A stretch of DNA of 64,000 bases from Calliphora vicina (taxonomy: Eukaryota > Arthropoda > Insecta > Diptera > Calliphoridae), in the NCBI RefSeq assembly GCF_958450345.1, contig NC_088783.1:56458395-56522394 (forward strand). Direction: 5' to 3'. Made by a program: the position numbers and the translations under genes. Each line of letters opens with the position of its first letter. Position 1 is the first letter of the stretch. The notes below the pieces were generated by a model. The model made no database searches. It was not told where the DNA came from and saw nothing but the letters and a program-made list of their open reading frames with translations. Below, in pieces: positions 46,283 through 56,093 of the stretch.

Positions 46283-46524
46283 AATTGAATCAACTCCCAG
46301 AGTCAGCTCCAAACAGTGATACTTTGTGGATACATTTGTTGTTCGCCAATCTCAAGTGGGTACTCTGAGCCATAGAGCGGAATATATAGGTTTTTGACAA
46401 CAGACTTTAAATATCTTACACCATGCTCTGAACCATAGAGAAACATAGAGCCATAGATCGGAAACTCTGCTGTCAAAGACCAAAGTTGTCAAAAACCTAA
46501 GTGGTGAGAATGTACATATTAGTA

Positions 46525-47102
46525 AAAATAAGTAAGAGTGCTATATTCGGCTGCGCCGAATCTTATATACCCTTCACCCAATTATACTTTAAAATACTAA
46601 TTTGGATATTTTTAGGTAAACAAAATTTTATTTTTTTTCCAAAGCTGTTTTTTTAATTTTTTGGAAACATTTTTTTTTCGAATTGTTATGTTAAATTATT
46701 TTTTTTAAATTTAAAAAAAAAAAATTTTCATTGTAGGTCCAACTTACTATGGTTTTATATACGTCTTTGCAAAGGTCTTTGAAATGTCTATAGATAGATA
46801 TCCATATTGTCTATATTAATGACCTAGTAATCCTGATATAGGTCATAACCCGAGGTTGTCCTGGTATTTTTCCTCATATCTCAGCCATTTGTGGACCGAT
46901 TTTGCTGATTTTAAATAGGAAACTTCTCAGAAAAGTGATTTCAACAGACAGACGGACAGAAAGAAAGACAGACGGTCATGGCTTAATCGACTTCGCTATC
47001 TATAAGGATCATATACATATATGTAGTTTATAGGGTCGGAAAATTATATTGAGGAAATTACAAATGGTATGACAAACTTATATATACCCTTCTCACGAAG
47101 GT
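46525..47102 (-). mobile_element. DINE-1-like family A element, reverse orientation
   Basis: TAAGTAAGAGTGCTATATTC and GGCTGCGCCGAATC hairpin at the left (its 3' end), then TATACCCTTCACCCAATT; the right end is TATACCCTTCTCACGAAG. It splits a repeat with TTGTCAAAAACCTAAGTGGT / CAGTTGTCAGAAACATAAGT on either side. Confidence 0.82.
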
Positions 47103-47529
47103 GCCGGAAACTCTCCTGTCAAAGACCTAACTCAGTTGTCAGAAACATAAGTGGTGAGAATGTATTAGTAGAAAAAACTATGTGAAAACAAAAACAACAC
47201 TCGTATTGAGTTTTTTTCTAGTTTCCGCTCTATGATAAAAACTACGTGAAAACAAAACTCGTTTTTTTCTAGTTTCCGGAATTGAAAGTAAATTTCACGT
47301 ATTTATTTATTTTCACCCATGTTTTTGATTTTTGCAGTCTGCTGTTGTTTAGTTGTTTGACAGTTAGCAAATAATTTTACAAAAACAAAGTACATGTTGT
47401 TTTTGGTAAAGTTGTATTTGTTGTAGAATTGGGTATACCTGTAAGTAAATTTGCCTTGATATACATTGTGTAGGGTAAAATAAATTAAGCGTCATTTTAG
47501 ACTTGACTGTTTAAAATAATAGTTAGAAA

Positions 47530-47820
47530 ATGTATAAATTTTTCAAAAAATTACTAAAATCTAAAAAGAAAATAATAGCAAATGAAAATGAAAGTAAATT
47601 AAAACAATAAACCAAATTATCTACAAAATACTAATACAAATTTTCATCACTTGCAGCAACTCCCCTGAAAACCATAACAAAACCGGAAAGAAAACATAGA
47701 CGCAGAAAGACCTATCAAAAATTAAAGGAACAAGATGAATCAGAATCTCAAGAACCAGAATCCAAAAAAGAACCAACAATACCCCCATCTTCGCATAAAC
47801 TGTACATTGAGCCGCCACCA
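47530..47820 (+). CDS. Two 5' exons of an unrecognised gene (partial)
   Basis: ATG 47530 opens MYKFFKKLLKSKKKIIANEN (exon 47530-47593), donor GTAAAT, a 63-bp intron, acceptor CACTTGCAG, then exon 47657-47820, which reads TPLKTITKPERKHRRRKTYQ, a Lys/Glu-rich stretch with SESQEPESKKEP, and KLYIEPPP, followed by a consensus GTAAGT donor at 47821. Phases fit (1 nt carried). The start is basic and amphipathic, the second part charged and probably disordered. I do not recognise the family and see no later exons in the window. The following intron holds a 4.2-kb Jockey-like element at 47870. If the ATG is not real, the second exon still stands alone as a plausible internal exon. Confidence 0.5.
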
Positions 47821-48005
47821 GTAAGTAACAAATTCCATTTAAAATATAATATTTGCAAATTTCCTACGATTTTTTTTTTTTTTTCAAACATATTTTATTT
47901 GCAATCTATTTACAAAGAAAATAATAAGCAAATATACTAACTACATTAACAGTTAAATAACAGTAGCGTTAAATTCCATTGAATTTAACAAATAAAAATT
48001 TGATT

Positions 48006-50611
48006 ATTTTAAGATCCTTACTATTTTTAATCGTCTAACTTCATCATCGTCATTTAAAAGCGTTATCGCAAGAATGTTTTGATGGTCGCTAAGTCTTTTC
48101 AGGTACATAATTTGTGCTATACTATTTGATTTCATCCCTAACATATACAACTTCCAGATCATTGTGTATTGTAGTGTTTGTTACGTACCAAGGAGCGCCT
48201 ATTATAAGTCGTAGAGTTTTGGACTGATATTTTTGAATAATGTCAATATTGGAGTAAGAAGCGGTTCCCCATAATTGAATACCATAAGTCCATATAGGTT
48301 TTAGTATTGTTTTATACAATAATAATTTATTATTTATACTTAATTTAGATCTTGGACCAAAAGCCAGTACATTTTACTAGTTTTAGAGTTCAGTTGTTTT
48401 ATTTTCATTTTTATATGTGTTTTCCAAGTTAGGCACCGGTCAATAGTAAGGCCTAAATATTTTACTTCATTTGATGTTGGTATTACGACTTCGTTTAATT
48501 TGACAGAGGGACAATCACCATTTTTGAGTGTGAATGTAACATGGGTGGATTTATCTTCATTGACTTTAATATTCCATTTGTTTAACCAATTATTAACCAA
48601 GTCAAGATGCGTTTGAATGATGCTAGAAGCTATGGATGCGGATTCGTTGACTGCTAGTATAGCGGTATCATCAGCGTAAGTCGCAATTACTACATCGTTA
48701 TTTGTAGGCATATCTGAAGTAAATATTGTGTATAGAGTTGGAGCCAATACGCTTCCCTGTGGTACACCAGCCTTTATATCACCAATTTCAGAATTTTCCT
48801 CGTTGATGTTGACATAGAAACTGCGATCAGTGAGATATGACTTGAGCAGGAGGTAGAATGGAGCTGGCAACAGATGCTTTAACTTAAACAGAAGGCCATT
48901 ATGCCACACTCTGTCAAATGCTTGTTGTACATCAAGAAATACTGATGAGCAGTACTGTTGGTTTTCTAGAGAGTCCCTTATTGATTTTACAATTCTGTGA
49001 CATTGCTCGGGAGTCCCATGTTTATTTCGAAATCCAAATTGATGATCGGGTATAACTTGTAGAGATTCTAATATCGGCATTAACCTTTTAAGAAAAAGTC
49101 TTTCGAATAATTTCGATAGAACTGGTAGCAAGCTGATAGGTCTGTATGATTCAATGGAATTTTCAGGCTTGTTAGGCTTTTCTCACTACTGTGAGAAAAA
49201 TCATAGCTTTTTTTGGTAAATTTTTAAGGACTTTAGCGTCTATGTTGTCATAACCAGGAGACTTTTTTGGGTTAAGCTTACTAATTTCACCTTCAATTTC
49301 GCCATTTCTAAAAGGCTTGATGGGTTTACTCATTTGGCATGCAGCATCTAAGAAATTATTTACTTCTGCGTCTTCTTGTGTTGTACAAAAAGAAAAAGGA
49401 GTACAAATGTTTTCAAGGTGGGACTTAAAAGCAATAGCTTTACTTGTGTCAGATCTACACCAATCGCCATTTGAATCTTTTATTGGAACATTTCGCCTTT
49501 GAGCATGTTTAAGATATTTTGTAGCTTTCCAAAGATTATGCTCATTTTTATTATCTGGATGTAATTTAGCCAAATATCTGCAAATGGACTCATTCTTTAG
49601 ATCTTTTAATCTTCTCTTTAAATAATTAGCTGCACGATTGAAGTTCGTTTTATCCAAAGGTAATCTTGTTCTTTGCCAAATTTGTCGAAGCCTCCTTTTC
49701 AAAGCGATTAGTTGCCTAATTTCAAAAGACAACCGAAAACTAGAGGTATGATTATTAACTTGTGGTGTTGATACAAATGCAGCTTCATGTATAAGTTTTG
49801 AAAAATGTTCAATAGCCAAGTCTATGTCGTATCCAGTTTTCAACGACAAATTTAAATCAAGTTCTGTTTCAATGAATTGTTGGAAATAGTTGAGGTCAGT
49901 GTTTGTTGCGATTAAATGTGGAGATTTGTATCGTTCTTTACAAACTGTTGAAAAATTAACAATAATTGGACTGTGGTCAGAACTTAAATCATCACAGGAT
50001 ACAATATCAAGAGAGGTAGCAGGAATTCCTTTGTAAACAAAGAAATCTAACAGATCTGGTATTTTGGAAATATCAGCTGGCCAGTAAGTGGGCGCTCCTG
50101 TCGATAACGAACTGTAATTGTTTTTGGATATACACTTGAAAAGTTCATTGCCTTTTGGGTTTGCTAAACGTGATCCCCACCAGGTGTGTTTGGCATTGTA
50201 GTCACCACCAACTAAGAATCTATTGCCAAGTTTATTGAAAAAGTTTTCATATTGAATACATTTGATACTATATCTGGGAGGGAAATACACAGAGTAGATC
50301 GATACACTACAATTATTGCAAACTAATTTAACTCCGGCAGCTTGCATGTAAAATTCAGTAATTGGTTCTAATATTTCATACTTAATAGTGGATTTTATGA
50401 CGATAGCCGCACCGGCATGCGCCCTATCATTAGGTTGATTGGCTGTTATTAAGTCAAATCCTCTTATTCGAAAATGGGCTTTACTGGTAAGGTGTGTTTC
50501 GGAAACTAGTAAAATATCAATAAAATTATTTTTCAGGAAAATTTCTATTTCGTTTACATGATTTAAAATGCCATTAGCATTCCATTCTGCAATTATTAGG
50601 TTTATTTGCAT
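48006..50611 (-). pseudogene. Jockey-like ORF2: endonuclease + reverse transcriptase, broken
   Basis: 50611-49172 encodes the APE-type endonuclease: AEWNANGIL, SETHL, GGDYNAKHTWWG, SDHSPI. Reverse transcriptase follows at 49131-48340: YRPISLLPVLSKLFE, FLDVQQAFDRVWH, GVPQGSVLAPTLY, ATYADDTAIL (catalytic YADD) and YLGLTIDRCLTWKTHI. Near 49175 TVVRK runs straight into PNKPENS, missing the roughly 25 residues expected between them, and the frame shifts: a deletion. A second shift lies near 48350 before YKTILKPIWTYGIQLWG. It cannot make a working protein. Confidence 0.88.
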
Positions 50612-50839
50612 AGTTTTGTCATTAACATTGACATCATATTCATCAATGTATTGGTTAGCTCAATTTGTTTTGCAAGCATCGCCTCAATTTTTTGTAGAAC
50701 ATTATTTACTCCATCATTTGTGTCTCTAACAACCTGGGCATAGGTTATGTGACCGCTATTTTGAGTAGCACCTGAGTAGTTATGGTTTAAATTGAAATTG
50801 CTGTTTTCATTTACATTTCTTTGACTTATATTTTTGCGT

Positions 50840-51835
50840 TTATTTACGAGCTTTTGATAAACTACAGCCCTTATAGTTCGCTGTGTGATTTCCTAAGCAG
50901 TGAACGCACCGTGGTGGATTACTTGGCGACTTAGTACATTCATTGGTTGGATGCTCTAGGCCACATTTTACGCATGAATATGGTCTTTTACAGTAAGACT
51001 TAGTGTGCCCAAATTGTTGACATCTGTAGCATTGAACAATATCATTAAATTTTTTGGGAGCTTCTACAACAACAGTGGCTTGACCAAATGTTTTAACATT
51101 ATAAATTTCATGGTTGTTAGATTTAGGGTCTAAGTCAACAAAAAATATTGGCAGTTGGTTCTTTGTTACACGGCTAGTTATATTTCTAATGCTTCTAACT
51201 TGATGTCCTAATAATTCCAAATTGGCTTTTATACGATCAATTGGCGTTGTGTGATGAAGACCCTTTATAACTACGGTGAAAGCCCGTTCTTGCTTTAGTT
51301 GGTACGTATGATATATTATATTGTTATCGTCAAGGTGTTTAACTATTTTTCGGTACGAGTCAACTGTCTTAATGTTTAAACGAACCTGTCCGTTGCTGTA
51401 TGACTTATAATAGAATTCATTATTTGCAACTACTTGGCTTAATTTGATAACCATTTTGTCAATATCACCGACGTTTGGAATTAAAATCGGTGGAGGTTTT
51501 GGTGATGTATCTTCATTATCATTTTCATTGTTGTTATTAGCAAGAGCTGCAAATCGGTTAGACGTAGATGGACCTGTTTCCAGTTGCTGACGCTTTGGCT
51601 CGAATATTTGTGGCGATTTCGAATTTGTCCTCTTCCGATTTTTTGTTGTCACATACTGCCAGCTTAGCTCATAATCAGAACTGCTTTCACTTAGGTTAAC
51701 GTTATAATCATCATCATTATTATTAATTTTATTTACAGCGCTAGACTGAATTTCATTGTAAATTTTTTGTTGTTTACTCAGCACTTCACTAGTTGGCATG
51801 ATTGTGCATGCACAGTATGCCCTTGTTGTCAACAA
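50840..51835 (-). CDS. Jockey-like ORF1: nucleic-acid-binding Gag-like protein
   Basis: Intact 331-aa frame (first ATG 51835; a second at 51799 opens MPTSEVLSKQQK and may be the true start). The N-terminus is polar and Asn/Ser-rich. The centre resembles the RRM-like region of Jockey ORF1s. The C-terminus has three zinc knuckles: CYRCQQFGHTKSYC, CVKCGLEHPTNEC and CVHCLGNHTANYKGC. It coats the retroposon RNA. Separated from ORF2 by about 230 bp. Confidence 0.88.
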   Translation of the reverse strand: MLTTRAYCACTIMPTSEVLSKQQKIYNEIQSSAVNKINNNDDDYNVNLSESSSDYELSWQYVTTKNRKRTNSKSPQIFEPKRQQLETGPSTSNRFAALANNNNENDNEDTSPKPPPILIPNVGDIDKMVIKLSQVVANNEFYYKSYSNGQVRLNIKTVDSYRKIVKHLDDNNIIYHTYQLKQERAFTVVIKGLHHTTPIDRIKANLELLGHQVRSIRNITSRVTKNQLPIFFVDLDPKSNNHEIYNVKTFGQATVVVEAPKKFNDIVQCYRCQQFGHTKSYCKRPYSCVKCGLEHPTNECTKSPSNPPRCVHCLGNHTANYKGCSLSKARK

Positions 51836-52067
51836 GAATGTTCAACTGGTAAACGTACATTGAATGTACGTGCTTGTTGTTATTGTTCTGTTTTTGGTGT
51901 TTTATGTCTAAGAATTTTTAAATATTATTGATTTTTTTTTATTGTTTGTTTGTGATCTACATACATACATATATACTTTGTTATATGTTTAAGAAATAAA
52001 TGTTTTACGCACAATCGCTTTAAAGTATGTCTTCAAGTGTTCGCACTTCGATTAAGACTCCCTACGA

Positions 52068-52527
52068 ATTCGATTATTAATTAATTATTCATGTTTTTGT
52101 AGTAAAATTCTGTAAATAATACAAGATCAATGCCAAAGAAATTGAATGATTGTTCTTTCCAGAACTGAAAAGAAAAATTCGCTAGAATTTCACTGATAAA
52201 ATTCAATTTATTTAAAGCGGAAATGTTTGTATTAGAAAAAAGCATATTTTTTCTTTGTAAAGACTGTGTGTTTTTTCTTTATATTTATTTAATCAGTTGA
52301 TTGAGACAATTCAATTGAAGTCTTGTAGTTGCAATTAAAATGTTTGAAAACAACTGCATCATTGCATGACACACAAATTAAAATAATATAATAAAGAAAC
52401 AGTGGAGACTGTGGTTCCCGCTTTTGTGAATATTAATCACAATTAGAAATTGTTCTAAATGATTTTCGCTGCCTATTTATAGTGAGATAAACATGAAACT
52501 AAATATATTAGAAATAAATTATGATAT
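52068..52527. other. Intronic/intergenic AT-rich, nothing recognised
   Basis: Right flank of the Jockey-like insertion; no exon seen. Confidence 0.35.
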
Positions 52528-52528
52528 A

Positions 52529-52640
52529 TTGGGGGTATGACTTAAAAATGCGATTTTTTTTTAACTTTTAGCTTTTTTTAACATTTGTACAATATAAATT
52601 TATTCAAAGTATTGGCATTTGATAGCTATTCACCCTTATC
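52529..52640 (-). mobile_element. mariner end fragment (solo TIR plus subterminal)
   Basis: TTGGGGGTATGACTTAAAAA after TA, then TTGTACAATATAAATTTATT and CAAAGTATTGGC as at 60521-60615, then similarity stops. Confidence 0.7.
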
Positions 52641-53727
52641 GCGAATCAATATTTCACATGAAATATGTTCCTTTCTCCCATTTTTCGTTCATAAACTTTG
52701 TTCACTTGAAAAATTCCCCATGTTGGGAAATTTTTAGATGGAATTTTATAAACAACTAGCAGATTGCTATTTGCTAATGTTAGTTCAAGTTTCTCCAAAA
52801 ATTTCTCTTATTAAGAAAAATGAGAAGTGAAAAGGAGGCAATATATTGAAAATTAAAATTTCCGAATTTTTGACTTTTTTCAACGACTTATATAATTCGG
52901 ACGAGCAATGGCTCAATTTCGGAAAAATTGTGTTTTAACCTGAAGTCATGTACATATACACTATGAATATCAAATCATTTACAATGGGTCAATTTCGGAA
53001 AAATTTAAATCGAGTTTTATACCCTTCACCTTCGTGAGAAGGTATAAGTTTGTCATTCCGTTTGTAATTTCCACAATATAATTTTCCGACCTATAAAGTA
53101 TATATAACGGAGTTATAGATAGCGGAATCGAAAAAAACCAGGACAACCTCGATTTTTGACCTATATCTTGAGTACTAAGACATTAATATAGACAATATGG
53201 ATATCTAAAGATAGATATTTTAAAGACCTTTGCAACGACGCACGGTGGCTCATATCTCAATTTCATCGGACTCCGATTTCAAAAATTTTAATGCCATTCA
53301 ATAGTAAATACATTGAAACTAAGGTAGCCAAAAAATTAGATAAAAATAAAAGTAAAATATTTTATGTCATTTTATAAAAATGTGATTTTTGTAAATTTGA
53401 TCAGAAGTAAATTATCATTACTCGCAAACTATTATAGATAATTGGATGATTTTTCTTTTGTTATGTTGGTAGTCTTTAAGAGCTGATATGATTTGTCACT
53501 GTACCCTATATACCTGATGTGTTATTAATTTTTTTCTCAGGTACTATATTTTAGCCAAATTTGAATTTCAGTGGAATAAAAGTGCTTAGGGTCAAAAGGG
53601 GAAAGTCCAAAGTGTCCTCTTTAAGCCTATATATACTTGTTGACCTGTTTTGACCTGTTTGTTGAACACTTTTTTCATTTGAATGAAATTACTCCCAAAT
53701 TTTTGTTCTATTTTTATTTTACTTGTT

Positions 53728-54943
53728 CATATGACTGGCGCAAAGTACAAGTCGCAATTTTGAAGATATTGCGATAAAATTTGGTACATAAATTTTTTTC
53801 GGATCGAGAACGAAGTCTATTGAAAATTACTGAAATCGGTCCACTATTTCACCTAGCACCCATACAAATGTTCTCCCGAAATTATACTTTATCGGTCGTA
53901 AATGGTTAATTTATATATACACTGGTGGCCAGGAATTTAAGACAAAAATTATTTGCTAAATTCCACGTGATTGGCAATTATTTTTTCAAATATTTCCACA
54001 AATATGTATGCATGAGGACTGTTTTAACACACAACTGTGTTTTATTCGACTGTTTCAATTCATACATATTCACCACGAACACATACAATTTTTCTACAAC
54101 TTGACCAAAAATTTTTTTTTTTAAATAAACATATTTTCTCACATTTATATCATTATATTTTTATTATTATAAAATATTCGGACCAAATTTCGTATTTTTA
54201 GTTCCATTAGTTTCGGTCATATCATGTTATTAACAGCGGATGTTCGCTGAGGTGGGTCAACGTATTTCCACATATCTTTGTCCATATATGTTTTACCGAT
54301 TTTTCCAAACATTTTTCAGAAACTAGAAACATTAATAATAAATTTCATACCCTTAGAGGTCCTTTTATTTTGGCTCTATCGCACTTAAAATTCAGTTGAT
54401 GAAAAAAATTCGAGTATTTGTCTTAAATTGCTGGCCACCACTGTATATCTACACAAATTTTGCTCCAAATAATTTTTATATAAACTGAATTAATGTCACC
54501 AAATTTTATGATGATCGGTCCATTATTAGTCATGGCTCCCATATAAGACCCCCTTCCGAAAATCACTTTAACGAGCATAAATCTCTTAAAAATGTTGGTA
54601 TAAACATAAAATTCAACATAAATAACACTCATAAAGACTTAGATCACACGACCTAATTTCATGGCGATCGGTCCATTATTAGTCATAGCTCCCATATAAG
54701 ACCCGCTTTCGAAAATCACTTTAAAGAGCATAAATCTCTTAAAACTGTTGGTATAAATATAAAATTCAACAGAAATAACTTCCATATAGACATAAATCAC
54801 ACGACCTAATTTCATGGCGATAGGTTCATAATTAGTCATAGCTCCCAAATAATGCCCTCTTCCGAAAATCATTCACGAAAATAAATTATAGTGTAGGGTA
54901 TTATATAGTCGAGCTTGGCCGAACATACTTCCTTACTTATTTT
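53728..54943 (+). mobile_element. DINE-1-like family B element, 5'-truncated, split by a MITE
   Basis: GCGCAAAGTACAAGTCGCAA through GAAATCGGTCCACTATTTCA as at 21780-21900, then the MITE 53920-54443, then repeated GATCGGTCCATTATTAGTCA / CATAGCTCCCATATAAGACC blocks and the end GTCGAGCTTGGCCGAACATA with CCTTACTTATTTTT. Confidence 0.8.
53920..54443 (-). mobile_element. Tc1/mariner-type MITE, copy 3 (inverted)
   Basis: Inverted relative to copies 1 and 2; flanked by TA (53918-53919, 54444-54445). Ends CACTGGTGGCCAGGAATTTA and TTAAATTGCTGGCCACCACTG. Confidence 0.88.
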
Positions 54944-56093
54944 TATCTGCTGATAACTTTTTTAATAAGTATAGCTGATTCAAAAAACAAAAAATTAGCA
55001 TTTTCATACTAAATGCTATACAAAAATTAAAAGTTCAACTTTAACCTTAAATTGCGCAACAACTGCTGAACCGATTTTAATGAAATTAAAACTGGAGAAA
55101 AATTCAAGAAGTTATCTGTCCACCAAAAAATTTCTAAAATATCTCTATCGGTTCAAAAGTTACAGAGTTTTGGCCGATGAAAAACGGAAATGAGCCACTG
55201 TGCGACGCGTCGCGACGTATACAAGACCATAGTAAGTTGGACCTGCAATGGGTCAAAATCGGAAAAAATATTTTTTTAACCCGAATTTTTTTTTCATCAA
55301 AAAAAAAAAGAAATTGAAAAACCAAAAAAAATATTTTAAATTTAAAAAAAAAATTAAGATAACAATTCGAAAAAAAAATTTTCAAAAAAATTAAAAAAAC
55401 AACTGGAAAATTTTTATTTTGAAGTATAATTTGGTGAAGGGTATATAAGATTCGGCACAGCCGAATATAGCTCATTTACTTGTTTTTACCAAAATTACGT
55501 TGCATCCCGCATGCTTCACCGATGTTTTCCCTACTACAAAAAACCGCTTATATCAAAACGTAATCAAAAGAAACTTTTGAAGTTTGCTATGGAGCATTTA
55601 AATTGGTCAGAAAACAAATGGACGCGGTCCTATTTAGCGACGAAACCGAATTTAATATCATCGGAAGAGATTTCTTGTGTTACGTAAGACGACCAGTTAA
55701 CACGCGGCTTCAAGCGCGATACTGCAAAAAGACAGTGAAACATGGAGGATGCAACGTAATGGTATGGGGGTTGTTTTTTTGCTGCTGGAGGTGGCCCATC
55801 GCTTAAAATTAAATAAAATAATGGATGGATTTATCTATAGAGACATCTTGAAAAGAGTAATGCTTCCAAATTCTGAGGATAATATGCTTCTTCGATGAGT
55901 TATTCAGCTCGATAACGACCCCAAGCACTCTTCACACTTTGTTAAATCGTGGTTAGCACAAAAAAGAGTTTCGGTAATGGAATGGCCACCACAATTACCA
56001 GATCTAAACCCGATTGAGAACCTTTAGGAAATCGTTAATCAAAGAATCGTTGCCGAAAATTGCACTAATTCAGATATTATGCTTCAAGGATTG

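Larger units (their letters stand above)
47870..52060 (-). mobile_element. Jockey-like non-LTR retrotransposon, nearly full length
   Basis: 4.2 kb on the minus strand, ending in a poly(A) at 47870 with AATAAA just upstream. Perfect 7-bp target duplication CCTACGA (47863-47869, 52061-52067) directly abuts both ends, so the 5' end is intact. ORF1 and ORF2 are described separately. At the 5' end AGTCTT at +1 is followed by AGACAT at +28 to +33, a DPE-type internal promoter as known for Drosophila Jockey. Confidence 0.9.
53241..55202. mobile_element. Transib-like element 3 (non-autonomous, 1962 bp)
   Basis: Ends CACGGTGGCTCATATC… and (minus) CACAGTGGCTCATTTC…, with CATCGG at equal distance from both. 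Perfect CGACG duplication at 53236-53240 and 55203-55207. Contains a family B DINE-1-like element, which contains a Tc1-type MITE. No transposase frame. Confidence 0.78.
53019..55487 (+). mobile_element. DINE-1-like family A element split by a Transib-like insertion
   Basis: Left part 53019-53240: TATACCCTTCACCTTCGTGA through TTTGCAACGACG. Right part from 55213: TATACAAGACCATAGTAAGT through GATTCGGCACAGCCGAATAT to …TACTTGTTTTT. Intact copies read GCAACGACGTATATAAGACC across this point, so the interruption is an insertion. Confidence 0.85.

Noticed and set aside
54423..54872. 69- and 77-codon minus-strand frames with FGRGSYMGAMTNNGPI repeats
   Set aside because: They are the antisense of the internal repeats of DINE-1-like family B.
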